Source: Pseudomonadales bacterium
Lineage (GTDB): Bacteria > Pseudomonadota > Gammaproteobacteria > Pseudomonadales > Halieaceae
Assembly: GCA_024234675.1 (NCBI GenBank)
Contig: JACKNU010000002.1
Location: forward strand, 124,001-188,000
DNA: 64,000 nucleotides
Direction: 5' to 3'
Part shown: positions 8,377-16,979 of the stretch, one piece after another
Layout: each line of letters starts with the position of its first letter
How positions within the stretch are numbered: position 1 is the first letter of the stretch
Notes under the pieces: model-generated
Databases searched by the model: none
What the model saw: the letters and a program-made list of their open reading frames with translations, nothing else
What the model was told of the DNA's origin: nothing
Program-made: the position numbers and the translations under genes

Positions 8377-9216
8377 CTAAAGGTAGCCACCCGAGTCCAG
8401 GTCCACATCGAAGGTCACGTCGCGGACCCGGGAAACCCCGGTGTCCAGGCCGCCATCCGGCTGCAGCTCCAGCCAGCGATAGCCCGGCGGCGATGCATCC
8501 GCCTTGAAATCCTCGCTGCCCGGCGCGAACTGCACGCAGGTGGAGGGCGAGGCCAGCAGGCGGATACCACCGCGGTAGCGATCCACCTGTTGGTGCACAT
8601 GCCCCCAGAGCACGCCCCGCACCCGGGGAAACCGCTCCAGCAGCGCGAAAAAGGCATCCGCGTCGGCCACCATCTGCTCATCGAGCCAGTCACAGCCAAT
8701 GGCGACCGGTTGGTGGTGCAGGCAGACCAGCGAGAACAACTGCTGCTCCGCGGCGGCGCTCAGGGCCTGCTCCAGCATGCGTAACTCGTCCCGCCCCAAC
8801 TCGCCGCCCACCTCGCCGGGCACCTGGGAGTCGAGCATGACGACCTGCCAGTGACCCACCCGCAATTCGCGCACCAGGCGCAGGGGATGGGCGGCATTGT
8901 CGGTCATGGCGGCGCGGTCGTCGTGGTTGCCAGGCAACCAGAAGTGGTTCGGCGTCAGCTGGTCAAAATACGCCTGCAGGCGGACATAGGCGTCGGGGGC
9001 GCCCTGGTCGGACAGATCACCGGTGGCCAGCAGCAGGTCCACCGCGGGTCGCTCGGACTTCACCAGGTCGATCACCGCCTGCAGCGAGCGATCGGTATCG
9101 ACCCCCAGCAGCTTGCCGCCGCGGCTGTGGCACAGGTGGGTATCGGTCAACTGCACAACCCGCACGGTGCCAGCGGGGTGCTCCAGTTCATGGACAGCGG
9201 GATCGGATCGCGACAT
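8377..9216 (-). CDS. cpdA: 3',5'-cyclic AMP phosphodiesterase
   Basis: A 279-residue class III phosphodiesterase with the full metallophosphoesterase set: DTHL (residues about 25-28), GDLSDQG, GNHDD, LHHQP and GHVHQ, which coordinate a two-metal centre. Length and the C-terminal PSTCVQFAPGSEDF segment fit CpdA. It hydrolyses cAMP in the cytosol and so damps CRP/Vfr signalling. It lies 68 bases upstream of parE and 26 bases downstream of the yqiB homologue on the same strand, the conserved parE-cpdA-yqiB order. The yqiA esterase gene that often sits between cpdA and parE is not there. Confidence 0.93.
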   Translation of the reverse strand: MSRSDPAVHELEHPAGTVRVVQLTDTHLCHSRGGKLLGVDTDRSLQAVIDLVKSERPAVDLLLATGDLSDQGAPDAYVRLQAYFDQLTPNHFWLPGNHDDRAAMTDNAAHPLRLVRELRVGHWQVVMLDSQVPGEVGGELGRDELRMLEQALSAAAEQQLFSLVCLHHQPVAIGCDWLDEQMVADADAFFALLERFPRVRGVLWGHVHQQVDRYRGGIRLLASPSTCVQFAPGSEDFKADASPPGYRWLELQPDGGLDTGVSRVRDVTFDVDLDSGGYL

Positions 9217-9242
9217 TGGACAGGGCGCCGACGGGAACCGGA

Positions 9243-9707
9243 TCAGCTGCCGCCGGCCAGCGGCAGCGCCGCACAGGCGCGGCCGTTCAGCAGGCAGTGC
9301 TCCAGCCAGTCCGCCAGGAAACGATTCTGCTGCGACTTCTCATCCTGCTGGTGCATGTCATCATTGGGGTAGCGGTAGCGCGCCGCGATGCGGCGATGGG
9401 ATTGGAACATGCCGACTTCCAGCATGCCGGCATCGTGATAGGCCCTGACCTCCACGCGCAGGCGCCCGAGCCAGCGCTCGGGCGATTGCTGCTGGTGCAG
9501 GCGAAATATCGTGGTGTAGCGACAGCGCTCGATCACCTCCAGCCGCACCCGGACGTCGGCCACTGCGAACTCCCTGCTGTTACTGCTCTCGTACTCCGGG
9601 AACAGGCGCATGAGTCGGGCGTAATTGGCTTCGCACACCGCATGCAGCTCCGCCAGGTCGAGCTTGAACGCCTTCTTTTTCGCCCTCTGTAACATCATTT
9701 CCGGCAC
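9243..9707 (-). CDS. yqiB: DUF1249 protein (YqiB family)
   Basis: A 154-residue DUF1249 protein, recognised by FKLDLAELHAVCEANYARL, LFPEYESS, YTTIFRLHQ and RVEVRAYHDAGMLEV. Function is unknown. It always tends to travel with cpdA, as here, where it is the promoter-proximal gene of the yqiB-cpdA-parE run. The longest frame starts at GTG 9707; ATGs at 9698 and 9695 are alternatives. The nudF (ADP-ribose pyrophosphatase) gene usually found just upstream is missing: the next gene is the divergent tolC homologue. Confidence 0.85.
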   Translation of the reverse strand: MPEMMLQRAKKKAFKLDLAELHAVCEANYARLMRLFPEYESSNSREFAVADVRVRLEVIERCRYTTIFRLHQQQSPERWLGRLRVEVRAYHDAGMLEVGMFQSHRRIAARYRYPNDDMHQQDEKSQQNRFLADWLEHCLLNGRACAALPLAGGS

Positions 9708-9846
9708 AGTACCCTACAACACGACTGACTGCTGCGCTCACCATGAGCGCCGTTGACTGCAGAGTGTATCACCTGTGATGGCATAATCGACCGGCAAAGG
9801 ACATCTTTTCCCGTACGCTGCAATAAATGCACCGGACGCGGCAAAC

Positions 9847-9855
9847 TGCTATGAT
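9847..9855 (+). promoter_or_regulatory. extended -10 promoter for the tolC-type gene
   Basis: TGCTATGAT matches an extended -10 element (TGn + TATGAT) about 42 bases before the tolC start; no good -35 is visible. It lies in the 189-base divergent gap between yqiB and tolC. An SD-like AGGGA precedes the ATG at 9897. Confidence 0.4.
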
Positions 9856-9896
9856 CTGTGCCGCTTTAGCCAACCGAACATCTCAGGGAAATTTGC

Positions 9897-11306
9897 ATGA
9901 AACGAACCGTGACCGCACTCCTGGCGTCGGGCCTGTTGCTCGGGTCATCGTTGCTGCACGCAGAGTCGCTGCGGGAAATCTACCAGCTGGCGCTGGAAAA
10001 TGACGCCCAGCTCAAGGCGGAGCGGGCCCAGTTTCTGGCCCGCAGCGAGACGGAAGAGCTGTCCAGGGCACCGCTGCTGCCGCAGATCGGGGTGGGGTAC
10101 AGCTACGAGGACGTGGACCGGGACACCAGCTCGATCAGCAGGGACTTCAAGGAGTCCGACCTGCCGCTGCTCAGGAACGAGAGCAACACCGACGTCCATA
10201 CCGACGGTTATACCGTGTCCCTGAACCAGGCCCTGTTCGACCTGCCGGCCTGGTTCCAGTTCCAGTCGGGCAAGGAGCTGACCAAGGAGGCCGCGGCGAC
10301 GTTTGCCGGCAACCAGCAAAATCTTATCGTGAGGGTGGTGGAGGCCTACCTGCTGGTGCTGCGCGCCCAGGACAACCTGCGCGCCTCCAAGGCCCAGGAA
10401 CGCGCCTTCGAGCGCCAGCTGGAACAGAGCCAGCAGCGCTTTGAGGTGGGCCTGATCGCCATCACCGATGTGTACGAGGCCCAGGCCGCCTTCGACCTGG
10501 CGCGGGTCAATCGTATCGTGGACGAGAACAATGTCTCGGTGGCCCTGGAGCGCCTGTCGGTGCTGACCGGCCGATACCCCGGGGAACTCAACGTGCTCAG
10601 CGAGGACTTCACCACCCGCGAGCCCGACCCCCTGGACAGGGCCTCCTGGGTGGACTTTGCCCTGGAAAACAATTTCAGCCTGCAGGCGGCGCGCCACGCG
10701 GAAGAGGCCGCGCGCCAGAACGCCACGGCCAGCAGGATGGGGCATGCCCCCACCATCAGCGGCAGCTACGCCTACAACGACTACAGCACCAACGGCGACT
10801 TTACCAGTGATCCCGGCACCGGGCTGGAAACCCCGCCGGACAGCAAGCTGGAGGACCAGGTGTGGCGGATAAGCCTGGAGATGCCCCTGTACAGCGGCGG
10901 TGCGATCAGCGCCCAGCGCCGCCAGAGCGCGCAGGAGTACAACGCCGCCAGGGAAAACCTGATCAACCTCACCCGCAATACCGTTACCTCCACCCGCTCC
11001 CTGCACATGACCGTGCTCAGTGATATTTCCAGGGTAAAGGCGCGCAAGCAGAGTATCGTCTCGTCCCAGAGCGCCCTGGACGCCACCCAGGCCGGTTACG
11101 AGGTGGGGACCCGCAACGTGGTGGACGTGCTGAACGCCCAGAACACCCTGTTCGTCGCCCAGCGCGATTACTACAACAGCCGCTATGACTACATCGCCAA
11201 TATGCTGCGCCTGAAAGAGCAGGCGGGCATTCTCAGCCCGGATGACGTCTACCGGCTGGATGACGTCCTGGTGCCGCCGCCACCCCCGACCGCGCCCTCC
11301 AGGTAA
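9897..11306 (+). CDS. tolC: TolC-family outer membrane efflux protein
   Basis: A 469-residue type I secretion/efflux outer membrane channel. A signal peptide (cleaved near residue 22, LLHA) is followed by two structural repeats of long coiled helices. Family sequences include LREIYQLALENDAQLKAERAQF, QALFDLPAWFQFQ, RFEVGLIAITDVYEAQAAFD and, in the second repeat, YEVGTRNVVDVLNAQNTLF. The trimer spans outer membrane and periplasm and pairs with inner-membrane pumps. Divergent orientation from yqiB-cpdA-parE is the E. coli tolC context. The C-terminus ends in a short Pro-rich tail. No pump or adaptor gene is nearby. Confidence 0.92.
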   Translation: MKRTVTALLASGLLLGSSLLHAESLREIYQLALENDAQLKAERAQFLARSETEELSRAPLLPQIGVGYSYEDVDRDTSSISRDFKESDLPLLRNESNTDVHTDGYTVSLNQALFDLPAWFQFQSGKELTKEAAATFAGNQQNLIVRVVEAYLLVLRAQDNLRASKAQERAFERQLEQSQQRFEVGLIAITDVYEAQAAFDLARVNRIVDENNVSVALERLSVLTGRYPGELNVLSEDFTTREPDPLDRASWVDFALENNFSLQAARHAEEAARQNATASRMGHAPTISGSYAYNDYSTNGDFTSDPGTGLETPPDSKLEDQVWRISLEMPLYSGGAISAQRRQSAQEYNAARENLINLTRNTVTSTRSLHMTVLSDISRVKARKQSIVSSQSALDATQAGYEVGTRNVVDVLNAQNTLFVAQRDYYNSRYDYIANMLRLKEQAGILSPDDVYRLDDVLVPPPPPTAPSR

Positions 11307-11310
11307 GGTA

Positions 11311-12600
11311 TCAGGGCCTCGCCAGCAGCGCCGCCACCAGTGCCAGCAGGCGCCCGGTGGCGCCGCGATTGTCCGCCAGCACCCGCCGACCCGCCGCTCC
11401 CATCGCCTCGCGGCGCCCCGGGTCCGTCAGCAGCCCCTGCAGGCAGGGTGCCAGCTCGGCGCCTGACTCCAGCTTCACCAGGGCGCCCGCCTCGACCAGC
11501 AGGCTGGCGCTGCGGGCAAAGTTGAACAGCGACGGCCCGGTCACCACCGGCACCCCCCAGGCCGCGGGTTCCAGCACATTGTGTCCGCCGCGCTCCACCC
11601 AGGAGCCACCCACGACCGCGACCGTTGCCGTGCCCAGCAGCAGTAACAGCTCACCCATGGTATCGCCCAGCAGGATATCGTCGCCGGCCCCGGGGCTCGC
11701 GTCGACAGAGCGCCGCCGCACCTGCCAACCCTGGGCGCGACAGAGCTCGAAGACCTCGTCGAAGCGCTCCGGATGCCGGGGCACCAGCACCAGCAGGCAG
11801 TCCTGCAGCAATGGGTCGGGAGCAGCGCGCAACGCGGCTAACGCCGCCAGCACCAGCGCCTCTTCCCCGGGGTGCGTGCTGGCGGCCACCAGCACCGCCC
11901 TTTGCGGCCCACCGAACGCAGCGCGCAGGCGCTTGGCGTCGGCGACCAGGTCAGCATCCAGGGTGAGGTCGAACTTGACGCTCCCCACCACCTGCAGCGC
12001 CGGGGCGGGAAGGCCCAGTTCGCGAAAACGGCGACCGTCCTCCTCGCTCTGGCAGGCCACGGTGTCCAACTGGCCCAGCATGTCCCGGGTAAGCCTCCCC
12101 AGTCGGTGGTAACCGGCGGCGGAGCGCTCCGACAGCCGCGCATTGGCCAGCAGCACCCGGCAGCCTACCCCGCGGCTGTAGTGCAGCATATTGGGCCACA
12201 GCTCGGTCTCCATCAGCAGCAGCAGGCGCGGCCGGGTGCGACGCAGAAAACGGGACACCGGACCGGGCAGGTCCCAGGGCGCATAGACGTGGAAAACCCT
12301 GGCGCCAAACAGCGCCCGCAGGCGCTCCGAACCCGTGGGGGTGGTGGTGGTCACCACCAGGCAGTAATCCGGGTACTGGCTGAGCAGATTCTCCAGCAGG
12401 GGCGCGGCGGCCAGGGTCTCACCGACCGACACGGCATGCACCCAGATGGCGGGCCGTTCCAGGTCGGGACGCGGCTGGAACCACCCGCACCGTTCCGCCA
12501 GCCGGCGACGGTAGGCGGGGGCGCGTCGCGACCGCCACAGCATGCGCAATACGATAAACGGCAACAGGGCGTAGAACAGGGCGCTGTACAAATAGCGCAT
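11311..12600 (-). CDS. waaA: Kdo transferase (3-deoxy-D-manno-octulosonic acid transferase)
   Basis: A 429-residue GT30 enzyme that adds Kdo to lipid IVA at the inner membrane. The start at 12600 gives the usual N-terminal anchor (MRYLYSALFYALLPFIVLRML); the open frame beyond it is non-homologous. Typical segments are IWVHAVSVGETLAAAPLL, TTTTPTGSERL, METELWPNM, NARLSERSA, VGSVKFDL and the nucleotide-binding NVLEPAAWGVPVVTGP. The end is four bases from the convergent tolC stop. The divergent FAD-oxidoreductase gene starts 127 bases away. Confidence 0.94.
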   Translation of the reverse strand: MRYLYSALFYALLPFIVLRMLWRSRRAPAYRRRLAERCGWFQPRPDLERPAIWVHAVSVGETLAAAPLLENLLSQYPDYCLVVTTTTPTGSERLRALFGARVFHVYAPWDLPGPVSRFLRRTRPRLLLLMETELWPNMLHYSRGVGCRVLLANARLSERSAAGYHRLGRLTRDMLGQLDTVACQSEEDGRRFRELGLPAPALQVVGSVKFDLTLDADLVADAKRLRAAFGGPQRAVLVAASTHPGEEALVLAALAALRAAPDPLLQDCLLVLVPRHPERFDEVFELCRAQGWQVRRRSVDASPGAGDDILLGDTMGELLLLLGTATVAVVGGSWVERGGHNVLEPAAWGVPVVTGPSLFNFARSASLLVEAGALVKLESGAELAPCLQGLLTDPGRREAMGAAGRRVLADNRGATGRLLALVAALLARP

Positions 12601-12727
12601 GCAGACTCCGGCGGGCCAGGATGGCTGGCAGCATACCGCCACGGGCTCCTGCCCGCCAGCGGACCGGAGCAGCGACGGGCCGCGCAATGCGGCTATACTG
12701 GCGACTTTCGGGTTCGGGTCAGCCGCC

Positions 12728-13924
12728 ATGGGCAGGCAGGTAATACACATAGATATCGTCATAATAGGCGGCGGCATCGCCGGCCTGTGGACGCTCAACC
12801 AGCTGCGCAATCGCGGCTACAGCGCTGTCCTGTTCGAGCGCGAGGCCCTGGGCAGTTACCAGACCATAGGTTCCCAGGGCATGATCCACGGCGGAGTGAA
12901 GTACGCCCTGGCCGGCGCCCTGAGCAACAGCTCCGAAACCATTGCCGCAATGCCCGCCCTGTGGCGCCGATGCCTGCGCGGCGAGGGCAAGGTGGACCTG
13001 CGCGGCTGCAAGGTGCTCAGCGAGGATTTTTTCCTGTGGTCCACCGCCGCCCTGCAGTCCCGGGTCGCCTCCTTTTTTGCCAGTCGCCTGCTGCGCGGTC
13101 GGGTGCAAAAAATCACTGCCGCTGAGTATCCTGCACCCCTGCGCTCGGAACGGTTTCGCGGCCAGGTCTATCGCCTCGCAGACCTGGTACTGGATGTGCC
13201 CTCCCTGGTGAGCACCCTGGCCCAGCGCCAGCCCGGCGCCATCTTTACCGTGGACTGGCAGCGCGCGGCGCTGCGCCGCCGGGGCCGCCAGGCGGTGCTG
13301 GAGCTGGAACAATGCGCCCTGGTGCCACAGCAATTGCTGCTCACCGCCGGCGCGGGCAATGCAAGCCTGCTGGCCAGCCTGGACAGCACCAGGCCCGCCA
13401 TGCAGCGCCGTCCCCTGCAGCAGGTGCTGGTCAGGCACCAGTACCAGGCGGACTTTTACGGGCACTGCATGGGCGGCAATCCCTCGCCGCGGCTGACCAT
13501 CTCATCCCATCGCGACTACGCCGATCGACCCGTCTGGTACCTGGGCGGTGACCTGTCCACCGACGCGGCAGACGAGGATCCCGACCAGTTGATCGAGCGG
13601 GCCCGGCGCGAACTGGCCGACCTGCTGCCCTGGGTAGACCTGGGCGAGGCACAGTGGACCACAGTGCGACTGGATAGGGCGGAACCCAGGCAGTCGAGCC
13701 TGTTGCGACCCGACAGCGCCTACGTCGGCAAACTGGACGGAGTGGACAACGCCCGGGCGGCCTGGCCCACCAAGCTCACCCTCAGCCCCGACCTGGCCGA
13801 TGAGGTAGAGCGCCAGCTGGTGGCGGAGCAGATCCTGCCCCGGCACCAGCCCGACCTCGCTCCGCTGGCAGGCCTGGGGCGGCCACCCATTGCCACCCCC
13901 TACTGGGACACCCTGTTTTCATGA
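12728..13924 (+). CDS. FAD-dependent oxidoreductase (DAO/glycerol-3-phosphate-dehydrogenase-like)
   Basis: A 398-residue DAO-superfamily flavoprotein. The start at 12728 puts the dinucleotide-binding DIVIIGGGIAG at residues 9-19, where it should be; a longer frame exists but carries no conserved residues. GSQGMIHGGVKYAL resembles the FAD-contact segment of GlpD-like enzymes. A TATACT -10-like element lies at 12694-12699. The substrate is unknown. The stop overlaps the next start (ATGA), so it is translationally coupled to an aldo/keto reductase. A similar pair occurs near waaA in pseudomonads, as far as I recall, which suggests a shared two-step redox function. Confidence 0.8.
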   Translation: MGRQVIHIDIVIIGGGIAGLWTLNQLRNRGYSAVLFEREALGSYQTIGSQGMIHGGVKYALAGALSNSSETIAAMPALWRRCLRGEGKVDLRGCKVLSEDFFLWSTAALQSRVASFFASRLLRGRVQKITAAEYPAPLRSERFRGQVYRLADLVLDVPSLVSTLAQRQPGAIFTVDWQRAALRRRGRQAVLELEQCALVPQQLLLTAGAGNASLLASLDSTRPAMQRRPLQQVLVRHQYQADFYGHCMGGNPSPRLTISSHRDYADRPVWYLGGDLSTDAADEDPDQLIERARRELADLLPWVDLGEAQWTTVRLDRAEPRQSSLLRPDSAYVGKLDGVDNARAAWPTKLTLSPDLADEVERQLVAEQILPRHQPDLAPLAGLGRPPIATPYWDTLFS

Positions 13925-14718
13925 GCTGGCTGCGAACGCTGGGCAAAACCGGCCTGCAGGTAAGCGCCCTGGGCCTGGGCACGGTAAAACTGGGCCGCGA
14001 CCGGGAGGTGAAATACCCCGCCGCCTATACCTTGCCGGACGATCCCAGTGCGGCTCGCCTGCTGGATACGGCCCGCGAGCTGGGCATCAACCTGCTGGAT
14101 ACTGCGCCCGCCTACGGCAGCAGTGAACAGCGCCTGGGGCGGTTGCTGGCCGGGCAGCGGCAGCACTGGTTGCTCTGCAGCAAGGTGGGGGAGGAGTTTA
14201 TCGATGGCCAGTCGCGGTTCGACTTTTCGCCCGAGCACACGCGCCGGTCGGTGCAGCGCAGCCTGCGCAGGCTGGGGACCGAGGTGCTGGATATCGTGTT
14301 GGTGCACTCCGACGGCAACGACCTGGACATCATCGAGCGCATGGGCACGCTGCAGGCACTGGCGCAGCTCAAGATGGAGGGCCTGGTGCGCGCCATCGGC
14401 ATATCCACCAAGACCGTGGCCGGGGGCCTGGCGGCGGCCCGGGTCTGTGACGTGGTCATGCTGACCTACAACCCGCAGTACCGCGAAGAGCTGCCGGTAC
14501 TGGATGCCTGCGCCGAACTGGGCACCGGCACCCTGATAAAGAAAGTACTGGGCAGCGGGCACCTGGCGGGCAGTGATGAGCAGGGTAGCAGGCCGGGGCT
14601 GCAGGCCTGCATGGACCTGGCCTTCTCCCACCCCGGTACCGGTGCCGCCATCGTGGGCACCATCAACCGGGCCCACCTGCAAGCCAATGTGGAGGCGGCG
14701 CGGCGCGCCCTGGGCTGA
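13921..14718 (+). CDS. aldo/keto reductase
   Basis: A 265-residue AKR-fold enzyme. The N-terminal segment LGKTGLQVSALGLGTVKLGRD is the first strand and turn. LLDTAPAYGSSEQRLG contains the catalytic Asp and Tyr, SKVGEEF the catalytic Lys, and DIVLVHSDG the active-site His. These form the AKR tetrad, so the enzyme should be an active NAD(P)H-dependent reductase. It is shorter than classic AKRs (about 310). Its ATG overlaps the stop of the flavoprotein gene by four bases, implying joint function. It ends three bases from the convergent hldE stop. Confidence 0.88.
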   Translation: MSWLRTLGKTGLQVSALGLGTVKLGRDREVKYPAAYTLPDDPSAARLLDTARELGINLLDTAPAYGSSEQRLGRLLAGQRQHWLLCSKVGEEFIDGQSRFDFSPEHTRRSVQRSLRRLGTEVLDIVLVHSDGNDLDIIERMGTLQALAQLKMEGLVRAIGISTKTVAGGLAAARVCDVVMLTYNPQYREELPVLDACAELGTGTLIKKVLGSGHLAGSDEQGSRPGLQACMDLAFSHPGTGAAIVGTINRAHLQANVEAARRALG

Positions 14719-14721
14719 CGC

Positions 14722-16161
14722 CTAACCGGCGTTATCCTCGAGGATTCGGTTGACGATGGCGGTGGTGGACACGTCATCGACAAAGCCCAGCACCCTGACC
14801 TCACCGCCGTATTCCTCGACGATCTCCCAGCCGACCACACCCTCTTTGCCGGGGTAGTCGCCACCCTTGACCAGGATGTCCGGACGCAATATCTGCAGCA
14901 ATTCCCGCGGGGTGTCCTGGGCGAAGCAGACCACCCAGTCCACCGCCTCCAGCCCCGCCAGCACGGCCATGCGCCGCTCGGCAGGATTGATGGGCCGGCC
15001 CCTGCCCTTGAGGCGCCGCACCGACTCGTCGCTGTTTACCGCCACCACCAGCCGATCGCCCAGCTTGCGGGCCTGCTCCAGGTAGGCCACGTGACCGGCG
15101 TGAATAATGTCGAAACAGCCGTTGGTAAAGACCACCCGCTCGCCCCGGGCGCGGGCGTCCGCGATGGCCACCTGCAACTGTTCCAGGGTCAGGGCGCCGC
15201 GCTCGGAGCCCTGGTCCTGCAGCACCGCCCGGCGCAGTTCCGGGGCGCTGACGGCAGCAGTGCCCAGCTTGCCCACCACGATGCCGGCGGCGATATTGGC
15301 CAGCGCCACCGCCTGGGGCAGTTCCGCACCCGCCGCCACCGCGGCGGCCAGCACTGCTATCACCGTGTCCCCGGCGCCCGTGACATCGTAGACCTCGCGT
15401 GCCACCGCCGGCATGTGCAGTTCTTCCCGCCCGGGCCGCAACAGGGTCATGCCATGTTCGCCGCGGGTTACCAGCAGGGCCTGCAGGTCCAGCTCGTGCA
15501 TGAGTTGCTCAGCCCTGGCCACCAGCTCGCTCTCGGTCCGGCAGGGGCCGACCACCGCTTCCAGCTCGTGCAGGTTGGGGGTGAGCAGGGTGGCGCCCCG
15601 GTAGCGGGCGAAGTCGCTGCCCTTGGGGTCCACCAGCACCGGCACGGCGCGGGCCCGGGCGACCTCGATAAGGGCTTCGGGCCGCGCCAGCGCGCCCTTG
15701 GCGTAGTCCGACAGCACCAGCACCTGGCAGCCATCCAGCAGCCGCGGCAGGTCCGCGGCGAGAGCCCGTACATCGGTCAATTCCGGCGCCGGCTCCTCGA
15801 AATCCAGGCGAATGAGTTGCTGGTGGCGGCTGATTACCCGCAGCTTGGTAATGGTTGGGCAACCGGCCACGCGGGTAAAGGCACACTCCACCCCCGCGCC
15901 CGCCAGCATAGCCTGCAGCGAGTCCGCCATCTCGTCATCGCCGCAGTGGCCGCCCAGGCGCGAGCCGGTACCCAGGGCCGCGAGGTTCAGGGCCACGTTG
16001 CCCGCGCCCCCGGGCCGGTCGGTAATCTGTTCCACCTTCACCACCGGCACCGGCGCCTCGGGGGAGATGCGCGATGTCGGGCCCTCCCAGTAGCGATCCA
16101 GCATGATGTCACCCAGTACCAGCACACGGGCGCTGTGGAAGCGCGGCAATTCGAGTTTCAT
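14722..16161 (-). CDS. hldE: bifunctional heptose 7-phosphate kinase / heptose 1-phosphate adenylyltransferase
   Basis: At 479 residues it has the two HldE domains. The N-terminal ribokinase-type kinase (1 to about 320) shows VLGDIMLDRYWEG, GGAGNVALNLA and the anion hole DVTGAGDTV. The C-terminal nucleotidyltransferase (about 340-479) shows FTNGCFDIIHAGHV with the HxGH motif, and GRGRPINPAERRMAVL. It makes ADP-D-glycero-D-manno-heptose precursors for the LPS inner core, feeding WaaC and WaaF encoded about 15 kb away in this window. Monocistronic; convergent with the AKR gene. Confidence 0.96.
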   Translation of the reverse strand: MKLELPRFHSARVLVLGDIMLDRYWEGPTSRISPEAPVPVVKVEQITDRPGGAGNVALNLAALGTGSRLGGHCGDDEMADSLQAMLAGAGVECAFTRVAGCPTITKLRVISRHQQLIRLDFEEPAPELTDVRALAADLPRLLDGCQVLVLSDYAKGALARPEALIEVARARAVPVLVDPKGSDFARYRGATLLTPNLHELEAVVGPCRTESELVARAEQLMHELDLQALLVTRGEHGMTLLRPGREELHMPAVAREVYDVTGAGDTVIAVLAAAVAAGAELPQAVALANIAAGIVVGKLGTAAVSAPELRRAVLQDQGSERGALTLEQLQVAIADARARGERVVFTNGCFDIIHAGHVAYLEQARKLGDRLVVAVNSDESVRRLKGRGRPINPAERRMAVLAGLEAVDWVVCFAQDTPRELLQILRPDILVKGGDYPGKEGVVGWEIVEEYGGEVRVLGFVDDVSTTAIVNRILEDNAG

Positions 16162-16330
16162 GATTGAAGAGTCCCCGGGCGAGTGGCGCGTTGCTGTTTA
16201 CCCGGCTAGTGTACCGCGTGCGCCGGCTCGATACATGGCGCGATCCAGCGGCAGGGGCACGGCTTGCAGCGCCAGGGCAAACCGGCTAACTTCCCCTGCC
16301 CCGAATACCCGGCCACAGAGCACCCGCGCG

Positions 16331-16954
16331 ATGATCCCCGAGCTACCCGTAGATATTGACCAGATAAAAGGCTTCCTGGCCGCCGATGAGGCCCAGGCCC
16401 TTTACGACCACGCCCTGCAGGCCAGCGCGCGCGGGCCGGTACTGGAAATAGGCAGCTATTGCGGCAAATCCACTGTCTACCTGGGCCTGGCCTGCCGGGC
16501 CAACGACAGCACCCTGTTCGCCCTGGACCATCACCGGGGCTCGGAGGAACACCAGCCCGGCGAGATGTTTCACGACCCGGCGCTGTTTGACGACAGCGCC
16601 GGTAGCATGGACAGCTTCCGGGAGTTTCGTCGCAATATCCTCGCCGCCGGGCTGGAACAGACGGTAGTGCCCATCGTGGCCGGCTCGGCGGCCGCGGCGC
16701 GGCACTGGCAGACGCCGCTGGCCATGGTGTTCATAGACGGCGGCCACAGCCTGGCTGCGGCCCTGACGGACTACCGGTGCTGGGCGCCGCAGCTGCAGCG
16801 CGGGGGCATACTGGCGATTCACGACCTGTTCGAGGACGCCGCCGCCGGCGGCCAGGCGCCCTACGCCATCTACCGCATGGCGCTGGCCTCGGGATTATTC
16901 GAGCCGCTGGCCCGGGTCAACAGCCTGGGGGTGCTGCGACGGCTCCAGGGGTAA
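16331..16954 (+). CDS. class I SAM-dependent methyltransferase (Methyltransf_24 type)
   Basis: A 207-residue protein with motif I VLEIGSYCGKST (residues 37-48), acidic post-II segment LFALDHHRGSEE, and VFIDGGHS followed by GGILAIHDLFED, the layout of the Methyltransf_24 family seen in polysaccharide and natural-product clusters. The start at 16331 is preferred because the upstream frame runs into the hldE start region. It is divergent from hldE and converges with the QW-repeat gene. Substrate unknown; a sugar or lipid is likely from the context. Confidence 0.78.
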   Translation: MIPELPVDIDQIKGFLAADEAQALYDHALQASARGPVLEIGSYCGKSTVYLGLACRANDSTLFALDHHRGSEEHQPGEMFHDPALFDDSAGSMDSFREFRRNILAAGLEQTVVPIVAGSAAAARHWQTPLAMVFIDGGHSLAAALTDYRCWAPQLQRGGILAIHDLFEDAAAGGQAPYAIYRMALASGLFEPLARVNSLGVLRRLQG

Positions 16955-16979
16955 GCTGCCCGGTCGAATAAATTTGACC

